From: Mytilus edulis
Taxonomy: Eukaryota; Mollusca; Bivalvia; Mytilida; Mytilidae
Assembly (NCBI RefSeq): GCF_963676685.1
Contig: NC_092349.1
Coordinates: 58,573,431 to 58,637,430 of the forward strand
Length of the DNA: 64,000 nt
Direction of reading: 5' to 3'
Position numbers and translations under genes: made by a program. The notes beneath the pieces were generated by a model that had not been told where the DNA came from, ran no database searches, and saw only the letters and a list, made by a program, of their open reading frames with translations. This document shows positions 11,000 through 23,900 of this stretch, piece after piece; position 1 is the first letter of the stretch; every line of letters starts with the position of its first letter.

Positions 11000-11525
11000 C
11001 GTGTGTTACCTTTCCTCAGTTTTAATCTAGCGGCGTACTACAGTACATAATATAGAAGGCATGAAGATGTTTTTGTTACAGATCAGCTAAATTATCTATA
11101 GTAAAGGATCCTACAAATTAATGTAATATACAGTCACAGAAAATAATTATATTTATAAGTACGTCTGAGTCAGTGACAACTCTACAACAGATGTATCCAT
11201 CGGATCGCCATCAATGATGGTGATACATGGCTGTGTACATAATGTATATACAACTCGTCAAGTGCCTACATCCTGTTCGTTATTTACATAACATCATTGG
11301 GTTTTGGTAATAATAGTCCACAATCCCAGTAATGTCTTTCAGAACTGTTTTATATTGGCTTGGACTCGTCGGAAGATTGAAAACTTAGTATTTTGAAAGA
11401 CATTTGACTGTTATTGAGGATCAGTAAAAAAATCAACCTCGGATTTTCCATTGATTCGGATGTCAATGTTATTTTGATATTTTTTTACACTGACACCCAT
11501 TCAAAATCTCACTTTTGTATAATAT
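11000..11525. other. No gene seen; short shared repeat at start
   Basis: TGTGTTACCTTTCCTC and TACTACAGTACATAATATA at 11000-11055 recur at 51120-51165. The remainder shows no coding or repeat signal that I can name. Confidence 0.5.
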
Positions 11526-11529
11526 AAAA

Positions 11530-11720
11530 ATTAGATGACAAAAAATATCAAACTCTAAGGGAAATTGAAAAACAACTGTCATATTCTTGACTGTACAGGC
11601 ATTTAATTGTGTAGAAAATAGCGGAGAAAACTTGGCGGCTCTATAACTAGTTAAACCTTCCGTCTGCGCACAGTCGAACTGAATTCCATCATACCATCAA
11701 CAAAGTGTGAGAATAATAAA
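11530..11720 (+). repeat. Repeat family E copy
   Basis: Shares CTGTCATATTCTTGACT, a GGCATTT block and CTATAACTAGTTAAACC with the copy at 1320-1705. The stretch from 11720 to 12150 is AT-rich without a recognised feature. Confidence 0.65.
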
Positions 11721-12156
11721 CAGAAAGTATATGTTTAAAAGTCAAAATATGGTGTAGAACAGTCAACATTGTAATATAATGTCAATTATTATCAATAAAA
11801 TAAATATTTCAACAAAAAACACAAAATGGCATATACACAGAGTACACAATTAAGTTAAAGTGGAAGACAATAATTCAAAATTGACCATAACATAATAAAA
11901 CAATGGGAATAAGTATATGTACCGATCCATGAATTTAAGAAATTAACCATACACGAATTTTACGAAACATAGACAATTCGTTGATATATCTGAAATTCCG
12001 TGACGTCTTTAAATCGACTTGGGATGTGTAAAAAACATAACGATTTTTCTATATTTTTTCCATGACATTGTCAGTTTGCTTTCTACTTAAGAGATTGAAT
12101 ATCTCTTTGGTAGCTGTTGCCCCTTTTTTATTTGTTGTTTTTGCAATACTATGTAG

Positions 12157-12344
12157 GGTATTACGAAAGTGCATTCAGTTCAACACTTGTTAAGGGTAAT
12201 AAACAACAAGGAGAGATATTACATGTATCAACAGAGTTTACAGCAAAACAGACAATGATGGTGAAGAGAGCAATCCTTTTGTATGAAGAATATACCAGAA
12301 ATAATCCTAAATATACAATTACTTGTCTTGACCATAGACCCTAA
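12157..12344 (+). CDS. Possible terminal exon of an unrecognised gene
   Basis: Following an acceptor-like TGTTTTTGCAATACTATGTAG, an open frame entered with one codon base missing encodes about 61 residues, with ESAFSSTLVKGNKQQGEILH and LLYEEYTRNNPKYTITC, and ends in TAA at 12342. The hydrophilic composition and clean frame look coding. No upstream exon was found, so start and family are unknown. The 3' flank merges into a repeated segment (12450-12610), and the end of the coding part is echoed in degraded form at 12737-12810. This means the whole block could be part of a repeat instead. Confidence 0.35.
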
Positions 12345-12449
12345 TCCATAAGTGAGAAACACACTAAGATCAATAATATCAATGTTCTATATCTTTTCAC
12401 ATACATTTGTACATTTGTAAATATTGATCTTTGAACGATGTCGTCTAGA

Positions 12450-13020
12450 TAAAAAGCTTTATAGTGCACATATAAGATAAAAATGTTAGTAGATTTTTAA
12501 TAGTCCTGGTTACAATTATTGACCCTGGGACGTTTTTGGTGATGGTTGGCTGTTAAACGTCAAGTGGCAAATTGAATGCATTTTCAGGACAAGAACATAT
12601 GACAAAAATAGCAACTAAGTCAGAGTTAAGACAGTTGTTATCTATTCGTTTCATGTGTTTGAACTTTTTGATTTTGCTTTGTGATTAGGGACTTTTCCTT
12701 GGAGTTCACTATTTTTGTAATTGGATTTTTTTTCAGTATAAAAGACATAGCAGAAATAATCCTTACTGTACAATTACTTGTCTGACTATAGACCCTATGA
12801 TATATGACTTTGTGATAAACGAATGAAGATAATTGATATCTACATATTTCACATTTTGTCGTTTGGATAAAAAGCCTTGTATTGCACATGCAAGATAAAC
12901 GATAACAGATCATTAATAGCCCCAGTGTCATTTACAGACTCTAAAACGTTTTCATGAGAGTAGCTGTTTTCTGTCCAGTGCCAAATTGGTTGCATATTCA
13001 GATCAAAAACATAGTACTAC
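12450..13020 (+). repeat. Degenerate duplicated block after the 12.2-kb exon
   Basis: Two related segments: 12450-12610 (GATAAAAAGCTTTATAGTGC, then GTTAAACGTCAAGTGGCAAA) and 12860-13015 (GATAAAAAGCCTTGTATTGC, then a TCCAGTGCCAAATTGG form). Upstream of the second, 12737-12810 reads AGAAATAATCCTTACTGTAC, an echo of the coding end at 12295-12344. The stretch from 13020 to 13480 holds nothing recognised. Confidence 0.6.
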
Positions 13021-13489
13021 AAAATGAACAAAATTACATCAACCCAGTTTCATAAATAAAATAAACACACTCTCCGATTTTGGCATATCATTCTGACGTT
13101 GGTCCGACCTGTTTTGTTTTTACCCTTTGTGCGTGTGCTTTGAGGAGAAGCAGAAATAACAATTCATATCTTTGCTTCAACCCGACAATGAATAGACCAG
13201 AGACGAGCATTTTACCACAAGAACATCAAAATTGTTAGGGCGGTTAAGAGATTGAAATATTGTGAACTTTGCACAATATGTTTTTTTTTCTCTCTAGATG
13301 TCATTTTTTATCAATTTGGTTGTTAGTTTGTTGTTTGTCTCTTTTTAAACATAAGCTATCGCTTATAAATTTATAAATTCAGAGAGAAATGCAAATATCA
13401 TTTTTTTTAAATTTTAAACGAGTTGCCTTTTGTTAGCTATTATTCGTGTGTTTCTTTGTCAATTGTGTTCTCTTATTTATTAATATTGT

Positions 13490-13840
13490 AGTCCTTTTAA
13501 TGTTGTGTTGTCATTTTAATGTTATATTTCACATGGCCATAAAAGAGGGAGGTTTGGCATGCCACAAATCCAGGTTCAACCCACTTTTTTTTCCTTTAAA
13601 AATGTCTTGTACCAAGTCAGGAATATGGCCACTGTTATATTATAGTTCGTTTCTGTGTGTGTTACATTTCAACGTTGTGTTTCCGTTTTGTCGTTTGTTT
13701 TCTCTTATTTTTGAGTGTGAATTCACATTACTATAAGACGTGTCACGGTACTTATCTATCCCAAATTCATGTATTTGGTTTTGATGTTAAATTTGTTATT
13801 CTCATAGGATTTTGTCTGATGCTTAGTCCGTTTCTCTCTG
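13490..13840 (-). repeat. Repeat family F, inverted copy
   Basis: The minus strand matches 2700-2995: CCAAATACATGAATTTGGGA, AAGTACCGTGACACGTC, CCATATTCCTGACTTGGTAC, then GGCCATGTGAAATATAACAT. Confidence 0.8.
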
Positions 13841-13855
13841 TGCATGTGTTTGTGT

Positions 13856-13856
<1 letters not shown>

Positions 13857-13920
<64 letters not shown>
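13857..13920. repeat. (GT)n microsatellite
   Basis: About 32 consecutive GT units, directly after the family F copy. Confidence 0.97.
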
Positions 13921-13924
<4 letters not shown>

Positions 13925-13974
13925 ATTTTAATGCACTCTTCTGCTGTGGAGAGCCTATCCCCAAAGGACAGACA

Positions 13975-14045
13975 TCTGGTATAGATTATCTTAGCTGTAT
14001 TTGGCAAAACTTTTAGGAATTTTGGTCCTCAGTGCTCGTCAACTT
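13975..14045 (-). repeat. Repeat family A fragment
   Basis: Inverted 3' part: TTAGCTGTATTTGGCAAAAC and TTAGGAATTTTGGTCCTCAG. Confidence 0.7.
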
Positions 14046-14244
14046 CCATGTACAAATGAAACACTCATATCTGAATACATGGCATGACCATACCAAGTAA
14101 TGCCATAGTGGAAAACAAACTGATCTTTTTTATATGATCACTCTAATTGTTGATTATTTTTGTATTGTTTGTTTTTGGCTTTCATTCGGGGAAGGGGATG
14201 GAGGTCGTCAAACCGTGTTTGGTGCAACATTGATATATACTTTG

Positions 14245-14405
14245 TTTGGGGGCCAGCTGAGGGACGCCTCCGGGTGCGGGAATTTCTCGCTACATTGAAG
14301 ACCTGTTGGTGACCCTCTGCTGTTGTTTTTTATTTGGTCGGGTTGTTGTCTCTTTGACACATTCCCCATTTCCATTCTCAATTTTATTTCTATTTTATTT
14401 TTCAA
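14245..14405. repeat. SINE-like family C, copy 1
   Basis: GGGGCCAGCTGAGGGACGCC, CGCTACATTGAAGACCTG, GGTCGGGTTGTTGTCTC and CACATTCCCCATTTCC. The same order is at 20535-20690, and inverted at 43190-43355. Confidence 0.85.
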
Positions 14406-14639
14406 AGAAAAGAAAAATCTGCTTGAAAAGTTTTATTACATCAAGTACTGCGATGGCATACATCCCAATGGCAGACATCCTCTCTACGGACAAACTCTCT
14501 GAAAAACACAATACTTTAAATCAACAGACACATAAAAAATAACTGATAACAGAATTAAATATTGAGATCACATGATATATATTTGTATTGGTTAGAAATA
14601 GAAAATATTTGTCAACAAGTGATTTTGAGAACTACTGCC

Positions 14640-15025
14640 CACTAAAAATATACGTCCAGAAAGTTGATAAACATGAATCTGAAAACGCACTACACAGTAC
14701 AACTGACTTATATAAACCCTGAAACCAAATTTCAGAAATCCTTGTATTGTCGTTCCTGAGAATAGTGAGATGAAAATTTTCAATTTGGCTACCAGGTGTA
14801 TAATATTACAAGTGTTCGGTAAACAGGAAAGTGTTCAGGGGTGAATCTTAATACCAATCACACGATATAGCTGACTTATATATAAACCCTGAATCCAAAT
14901 TGTAAAAATACTGGTATTGTAGTTCCTGAAAAAGATATTCATTGGTCGGATGAACTGACGGATGGATGGATGGTCCGGCGAACAGACAGATGTATACTCC
15001 ACTTTTTTTCAAACGGGGGTAATTA
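14640..15025. mobile_element. Fragment of a pearl/Helentron-like element
   Basis: Two degenerate core repeats (14700-14765 and 14872-14935) share CTGACTTATATAAACCCTGA and GTATTGT-GTTCCTGA blocks. They are followed by a GATG-type microsatellite and a TTTTTTTCAAACGGGGGTAA end. Core repeats plus a tetranucleotide run is the usual plan of bivalve pearl elements. Confidence 0.5.
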
Positions 15026-15639
15026 CATGTATATGAAGATAAACTAGTATTATCTGCAAACCTTGTCTGCTGATTCTCTGATCGAATAAAACTGTTCATT
15101 TCGTTTGCATTTAAATTGTCAAGAAATTTAAATGGTTCACGTCAACGAAATGAGAAATCAAGTATGTATCATAACAAAAGATGCAAGTAGAACAGCCACA
15201 CTTGCTTCCATATGAGATAATAAATAACCTAGAATATAATTTTGATTTGATTGTTTCAAATATCATTAAATTAAAATACAAGATATCACAAAAATCAAAC
15301 AAAAATCTAAGAGACTACAATAATTTTATATGGTTGATGATGAAGAAAAATTATTGAACTATATACAAAAACTATATTATGACTATGCATCATTTCAAAT
15401 TCTTTAAATGTATAACATAAACTAGTATCCTCGGAAACAAATTATGAACTTATAAGAAAACGGAAACATAAGATAAAAGAACACAAAAAGATCAAATTAA
15501 AAACCAATTGTTCAGAGAAAAATTGAAGGTCTTTCCACCAGCAGAGATCTATTTTAAAATATCAAAAATCAGTCTAAAATGTCAGTTCTTATGGCTTTAT
15601 GGTGTATGAATATGAATTTAAAGCAAAGTTCAAAATCTA

Positions 15640-16100
15640 GAACGTCCTATTAACCAATAACCTTGACCTCAACTTAAAGGTCACTATCCAAGGACCTCAA
15701 ATCAAAAGACGTGAAGTCTATAATATGTATGTAGAGTTTTATCACTATACGCATAACTATAAATATAAGATTGGCCAAAACTTTCATTTATTTTTTACGC
15801 ACCCTTTCAACCAAAATTTATAAGTGACGACTTGTCGCAACTTACAATTAATTAAAAATAATTTGTTGATATGTTTTTGAAGATAAATGAAAATAGGCCA
15901 AAACCAAAATTTATAATATGATTTTGACCTTTTACCTTAACCTTAATTAATTGTTTTGGACCAAGGACTTAAATCAAAAGACCGTAAGTCTCTATAACTT
16001 ATGGTTTACCACTTAGAAATGCATTTAACTACTATCACATGCATAAGGGGAAATAACTCTCATATGGAATGTTCATATCGCTTCGGTTAAAATAGGACAA
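15640..16100. repeat. Degenerate 300-bp duplication
   Basis: AAGGACCTCAAATCAAAAGA and AAGGACTTAAATCAAAAGAC mark two diverged units about 280 bp apart. The regions 15025-15640 and 16100-16860 show nothing recognised apart from a short doublet, GTGAAACTAGTGAAGCCTGT with a diverged second copy, near 16520-16565. Confidence 0.5.
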
Positions 16101-16869
16101 ATCATGCTAAGGATATAACGAGCAATTTTATAAAATACATTTGTCACTTTTATCTGCGGTTACGAAGGAGATATACTCAAATGGAAAACAGTGTTCGAGG
16201 CGATTACTCTAATAAAGAAAATTTCTCGTTTTAACAAGGTGAAATTTAAAAGCGCATACCATACGATACCATATGAGAAATATCTAAGCGACATAATTGG
16301 GAATCAAATATTTATCGCAAAAACAAAATTAGACGGAAGAAAAAAAACAATCTGAAGAAAAACAATAGGTCTTTCCACAGAAAAGTGGAAAGAAGTAATA
16401 AATATAGACATATGGTATTTTTTTTTAGCTAGATCTATCATTATATCGATTTTAAACTGAAAAACATAGCATTATTACTTTATAAATATACATTAAAATC
16501 ATATCAATGTAATTGGAATTCTGTGAAACTAGTGAAGCCTGTGAATTCTATGAAACCAGTGAAGCCTGACGTTCTTTATTTTATAGATGAGATAATGTTT
16601 GAATAGTTGGCATATTTTGTTCTTTTATGTTTGTCTTCTTCTATACGTTATTGTAAGGTAAAAAGTGAAATCTAACAGTTTTATTGCCTCAAATTTTTCT
16701 CAAAGGTGACAAGAAAATTGACGGTCAATTGTCAGTTTCAGAAAGTCAAACCTGACGATTTGTCAGTTATTATATAATTGAAAGATTGATATTAATCAAA
16801 ATGTTAATTTTTCTAAAAAATGTTACAAAAATATTTATTAAATTTACAATTGTTCTTCTATTGCGTATT

Positions 16870-17085
16870 GGGTCGAGTGTCTAATTAGTTACTATTGTAA
16901 TCACTACCCAGTCAGCACTGATGCTGTGACTTTGAATCCCGCTCGTGGGGGGTGCACCCGATCTCAAGGATTGTCAATTGTCCTATCGAAGGTCGGTTGT
17001 ATTCTCCGAACACTCCTGCTTCCTTCACAATAAAAACTAGCTACCACGAAATAGCCCAAAAGTGATTCTTAAAAGTGGTGTTTAT
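16870..17085 (+). repeat. tRNA-like SINE
   Basis: The segment TTTGAATCCCGCTCGTGG at about 16931 resembles a B box. It is followed by GGTGCACCCGATCTCAA, TTGTCAATTGTCCTATCGAA and AAATAGCCCAAAAGTG, the order of a SINE widespread in bivalves. Confidence 0.65.
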
Positions 17086-17937
17086 ATAGTACTATGAACG
17101 TGTCTGACTTGAAATCAGCAATTTGCATTTTTTTAAGAGCAGCACAGCGTTTGATTTTAAATTAGAACATTTTTCATTAATATTTTGAAGGAAATTAATT
17201 CCATTTAGCCAACACAAGACTAGAATGATATTCTTAAAATTGGTACGCAATCCACGATTATTGACCACGTCGGGCAATGGTGATATTTTCGCACACAGGT
17301 GTTACTAATGAACAACACTCGACATTGACTGTACTACATGTTATCTACAGAGTTTACAATACAAATGAGGTTAAGATATTTGTTCAAATGTAGAAAAACA
17401 AATTTAAGATATGAGTCTTTTATTGCAAACAGTTCTATCTTATGTAATAATGCTGTATTTTATGATATTTTTCACCAATTTATATATTGAGATATTCTTT
17501 TCTTTGTTAGTGTATTTTTAACAAGGTACTTCCATGTGCTGAAGTATTGGCTAGCAAATACAACGGCATATGGGAAGTACCATGTCTTAAAATAACATGA
17601 CATCTGAAGACCTCGGTTAGACTTTTCAAATGATACCTGATTATAATAAACATTCCGAGGTCAAGATGGATACAAAGAACATGCGTTAGAATTGAAATAA
17701 TTATACCATGCTTACAAGTGGCATGAGCCAAACATACCGGCTTCGAGGTTAACATTTTCCCCTTGAACGAACTGCTACAGAACTTTGCTCTTAACCAGGG
17801 TTTTTGGCAAGTAATCCTTGTACGAATGCGAGTATGATTACTTTATTTCTAAAAAAAGACATACTACCGAATGCAAGGCGATAGTAACCTGTTTGTGAAC
17901 TTTACTGAAGTTTTTATGATTCATGATGATGTTGTAG

Positions 17938-20900
17938 TTATTTCGAATTATATTTCCAATTAAAGGCTAAACGAAGGAGTATGCTTACTCGTTGATACTC
18001 GCATATGTAATCAAAAAGTAGAGTAGATGGTTGAGTCAACCAAATCCATGTGCTTGATACCGTGTCAATAGCTATTGCCACATGGACTGCATCAGGAAAA
18101 TGAGCAAAAGATCCTGAAATAATTAACCAAATATTTATTTCGTATTTCAAAAATAACTTAAAAAAGGACAATTCGAATGTAATAGACAATCTTGCTAAAT
18201 CCTCCTTTCCAAGAAAAAACCCAGCTTCATTGATACGCTGCCTCGTCTTTTGGAAAAGATGTCTGCTATTAGATTCATATTCTCATAAATAAATTTTTCC
18301 TTACTCTTAGGTTGAAGAATATCTCTGTACCTAATAGTAACCGATATCTTTTCACGTGACATTCCGATGCTTTCTCCTATAACCTATCTTCCGAATTTAA
18401 AAAAGAATAATTGTATTAATTTTTTACATGGAAATAACGTCACGTCATTGGTTGAATTTCAATTTTTAGGACGTTTATAATTAATCAAGACTCTTTTGTG
18501 TACACTTTTGAAAATATTACCAAGAATGTATTAGAATCTGAAACGGAAAATGAAAGGATAATATATGGTTTGTGATGTTTAACTTCGAATATTTTTTTTT
18601 CAATTTTTATTTGGAAACATATTCTGAAATGTTATGTCATTGAAAAGTACCCATCTTATTAAAAATAATGACTTTTTGTCTTTGGTATATTATTTTATTT
18701 ATTTTTAAATGAACTAATGGTTGTATTACGACGTAGTGTATTCTAAAGCGACACATCGATAGATTGGACTACTAGTATATGGACATCAGTGTAAATGCTG
18801 CAATTGTTTGCAATAGTCCTAAAAATTGTCTTCTTCGATACCATTTTTAGAGTTAAATCATATTCAGATTGTATAAAAAAAAAAAACATGCGAAATATAC
18901 AAAAGCGATCGAATTTTAAACCCAATAGTCGAAAACAAACTATATTGCTTGCTGTTCGGTGTGCGCAAAGGCTCCGTGTTGAAGACCGTACTTTGACCTA
19001 TAACAATTTATCTTTTAAGTTTTGACTTCGATCGAGAATTGTATCATTGGCACTTATACCACATCTTCTTATTTTTATTGACAACGCCATGAAAAAAAAA
19101 TCAACTAAAAGAAACCAGCTGTAAACGAAACACAACATATACAAAATAGCCATTAAATCAGGTACTCTGGAAGTGTATCCGAACATTTTGCTAAAATAGT
19201 GGCCACCGTCGGGTAGTAAATGTAATTTGTTCAGTCCAATTCGGAAGGTCACATTAAAAAATAATGTTTTAATCTTTTATCGTTTAATGTTAAAGTGGTG
19301 ATCCTTAGTCTATTAATTTTGTTCTACCTTTTTTATACACATCTGTTGTTAGTTCCACGTAATGACCTATATATGACGCTTTTGTTTTTGTTGTTGTTTG
19401 TTTACTGTCTCATCGACGTATGGTGTATATGTAAAGCAAAATTTTGTCCTGTGAAATATTGTCCCACAAGACAATATTTCATAATTATGTATCATGAAAA
19501 TATTTCACAGGTGAATACTATGGAATTGTGTCTTATTAAAAGGAGGTTATATTTTGGGTGAATTGAGACAATATTTCACAGATGATTACTGAAATTATGT
19601 CCTGTGAAAAGGAAGTTATGTTTTGGTCATATTTTGTAATTATTGAGACAATATTTCACAGTCAGATTGTCATGGAATGTTGTCTCATGAAGGGGGGTTA
19701 ATCAAGATTTATTCATGTTTGCTATTAAATATTTCCATGTACTTCCAAAACTATATTGAAAAAATATTCGTCAATCTAGTATTTACAAAATACTAATAGT
19801 TCAGAAAATTTTTAATGTATATGCAGACTTCTTATACGTTCAGGTATTTCACATCCAATTTTTTATGGAAATATTCTTTATAAAGCACAAAAGTGTCAGT
19901 ATTCACCTCAAAAACTAACAAAACCTTTGAATAGACTTATTAAGAAGGGATATAGTTACGATACTGTTGTCAGGTCATTAAAGATTGCATATTTTGGCGT
20001 TAATATTGATTCACTTATAGGGTCTTTGCATCGGAACTAAACACATTTATTCAAAAACCAGTTGTTGGCATGACACGGGTTATGTTCTTCTCATATATGT
20101 TATGATGGTATGATACTAAAACCCTAACGGGAAGGATTGTGCCTGATGTTCATATGGTGAAATCATAATCTTTCAGTCAGTTTATTTGAAGTCTGGAGCT
20201 GGCATGTCAGTTAACTGTTAGTAGTCTGTTGTTATTTATGTATTATTGTCATTTTGTTTATTTTCTTTGGTTACATCTTCTGACATCAGACTCGGACTTC
20301 TCTTGGACTGAATTTTAATGTGCGTATTGTTATGCGTTTACTTTTCTACATTGGCTAGAGGTATAGGGGGAGGATTGAGATCTCACAAACATGTTTAACC
20401 CCGCCGCATTTTTGCGCCTGTCCCAAGTCAGGAGCCTCTGGCCTTTGTTAGTCTTGTATTATTTTAATTTTAGTTTCTTGTGTACAATTTGGAAATTAGT
20501 ATGGCGTTCATTATCACTGAACTATTATAATTTTGTTTAGGGGCCAGCTGAAGGACGCCTCCGGGTGCGAGAATTTCTCGCTACATTGAAGACCTGTTGG
20601 TGACCTTCTGCTGTTGTTTTTTTTTCTATGGTCGGGTTGTTGTCTCTTTGGCACATTCCCCATTTCCATTCTCAATTTTATTATAAAATAAGTGATTTTC
20701 CGTGCATTACTTATATAATTAATTTTGTAATGTATTTATGCAAATTAGAAACTCACTACTAGTAATAATATAAATTCCTTACAAGACAAAACCATTCCAG
20801 TTATGAATCTAATATTATGTATGCTGCATGCTGGTGTACTATTTCATATTGTGGAATTTGATTGAAAAATATTTTCAAAGCCAGTATTTTATAATGAAGT

Positions 20901-23900
20901 ATTGTCATGAACAGAATTTCAAAGTGAAACATTGTCCAAAAGGAGGTGACAAAATTTCGTGGACAAGGACACTATTTTATAATGAAATATTGTCCAAGAC
21001 GAAATTTCATGATTATGAAATAATGTCAGTAGACAATATTTTATATGAAATTATGACCAACAGATAATATTACATAGGGGACAATATTTTATGTTGCATA
21101 TACACTTTGATGAATTATCCTAAAGCAGTCAATTTTACCTGATCCAAATGGTAGAGAATTTAATGAAAATGGACCATTTTCTATGATAAATGTAAACTTT
21201 CCATCCTTGTCCCTATCATTTGCACCAGTCCAGAATGCAAAAGAATCATTAGCTGTAGAAAGAAATCAATGTAAAATTGAAAATCAGTACAATAAAAATA
21301 AAGTATGAACATAAATACCAACTCCGATGATTTTTTTTAAAAACAATCTTAAAACTTGATAAACTTAATACTTAGCGAAATTGATGGGAAATAGCTCTCT
21401 TAATCCTGCTGGAATTTTTCAAAGAAACAAGATATATTAATACTGTTGAAGGGAACAAAAAACATTAGTTACCTCGATGTAAACTGTTATGACGCGTTAC
21501 CATATGGGTAAAGATTTTTGTCTGTATAAAAGTTAGTTTTGTAAATATAGAAAATAAACATATCAAATGCGATGCTTTTTCATCATTGACGAAGTTACAT
21601 TTATGTTTCTAAAATCGCCTTCGTAGCTCACGAGTATAACCTGTTTTTGACACCCGGACGAAAATACAAATATTGTTTAAACTTCATATTCAATGTAAAA
21701 TACGTACCGATTCTATATAATCAAATATAATTTTTTTCTTGAGTGAGAATTTATTAGAGCCAGAAAGTGGATTTTTTTTTTATTTGCTGCTCTTTCCTTA
21801 TTAATTTATATCTTAAATACTTGGAAGCAAGTCATTTCGTAACTTGACCATTTCATACCTTTGCAATTTCCTACCCAAAATTATCATTTTGTACCCATGT
21901 TCATAATCATTCCGTACCTCATTGATAAATACATGTAGACTTTCGCTTATTATATATATTTTTAAATCAATGACATTGTGTCCATACATCGGTAATGGAA
22001 AAAAAATATATAACTGAAATATAAATAAAAATGTAGAATACATGTATGAAGTAAATCTTTTGAGATCATTTTTATTTCAAATAAAATATATTTAACACAG
22101 ATGAAATACTTCTTAGCATTATAAAATTTCTAAAAAGCTATAATTGGTTGAAATAGACAATACATAGAAACTTAATCCTGCTGGAATTTTTCAAAGAAAC
22201 AAGATATATTAATACTGTTGAAGGGAACAAAAAACATTAGTTACCTCGATGTAAACTGTTATGACGCGTTACCATATGGGTAAAGATTTTTGTCTGTATA
22301 AAAGTTAGTTTTGTAAATATAGAAAATAAACATATCAAATGCGATGCTTTTTCATCATTGACGAAGTTACATTTATGTTTCTAAAATCGCCTTCGTAGCT
22401 CACGAGTATAACCTGTTTTTGACACCCGGACGAAAATACAAATATTGTTTAAACTTCATATTCAATGTAAAATACGTACCGATTCTATATAATCAAATAT
22501 AAGTTTTTTCTTGAGTGAGAATTTATTAGAGCCAGAAAGTGGATTTTTTTTTATTTGCTGCTCTTTCCTTATTAATTTATATCTTAAATACTTGGAAGCA
22601 AGTCATTTCGTAACTTGACCATTTCATACTTTTGCAATTTCCTACCCAAAATTATCATTTTGTACCCATGTTCAAAATCATTCCGTACCTCATTGATAAA
22701 TACATGTAGACTTTCGCTTATTATATATATTTTTAAATCAATGACATTGTGTCCATACATCGGTAATGGAAAAAAAATATATAACTGAAATATAAATAAA
22801 AATGTAGAATACATGTATGAAGTAAATCTTTTGAGATCATTTTTATTTCAAATAAAATATATTTATAAACACAGATGAAATACTTCTTAGCATTATAAAA
22901 TTTCTAGAAAGCTATAATTGGTTGAAATAGACAATACATAGAAACTTGGATATTTTGTATTGTACTTTGTTTTAATTGAAGGGAAACCCTTCATCCTTAA
23001 CCAACTTTTCAACTCACATTTTTGAATATGAGGTTAATTAACAAAGGGTCTATTTTCTGAACAATTTTTACAGTTGTATACAGCTGCTTTATCGTCAAAT
23101 GCAATGTCATGAAATGCAGTTAATTCAGATAAATCAAAGACGAAAGCAATGAATTAAAATGTTTGAATAATAATTTGCTCCTTATATGACTATTGTCATA
23201 CATATACACAGGCGCGGATCCAGAGGGGGGGGGGGGGTTCCGGGGGTTGGAACCCCCCCTTTTTTGACGATCAATGCATTTGAATGGGGACGTGTAATTG
23301 GAACCCCCCCCCCCCCCCCCTTTGTCCTGGGTTGGGAACCCCCCCTTTTTAAAATGGCTGGATCCGCCCCTGTATACATGTAAATCTTCCGTCTTTTACG
23401 AAATGGCACACATATAAATCTGAACTGTGGCAGGAAATGTTAAATATATTTATATTCCATTGCGCACGAAATAACAAACATAGGTCTCTTTCATGAAACA
23501 CGAAATGGTATGCATATAAATATTTAATGAACTAAAAAATGTTATTTGTATAAATCTTCTAAATGGTACAAAGTTATTTACATATAAATATTCCTTGAGA
23601 TATGAACTGGTCATCGGACGAAATAATCATGGTACGTAATGGTTTCTGTGAGGGTACGAAATCGGGGAATGAAATGGCTATAATTTTATGACTTACACAG
23701 ATACACATACAAATATATATTTAACAAATTTTAATTAAAGAAGTTATCTCATCTTTTGCAAGTTTTTAATTAAGTCAACTTCATTATTAATTTATGTGTC
23801 ATTTGGTCTCTTTTGAATAATTGTCTCATTGGCAATCATACCACATATTCTATTTTATATTAATATTTGCTTCATTGATAAGAAGAACCTAAAATGAGAC

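Noticed and set aside
13657-14016. 119-codon frame with a long Cys-Val run
   Set aside because: The run is translation of the (GT)n microsatellite.
21813-22814. Two near-identical 76-codon minus-strand frames
   Set aside because: They are simply the two halves of the 771-bp duplication. AT-rich, no splice partners and no recognisable domain.
23182-23409. Pro/Gly-rich frames on both strands
   Set aside because: They are translations of the G/C runs in a MITE with clear ends and a TATACA target duplication.
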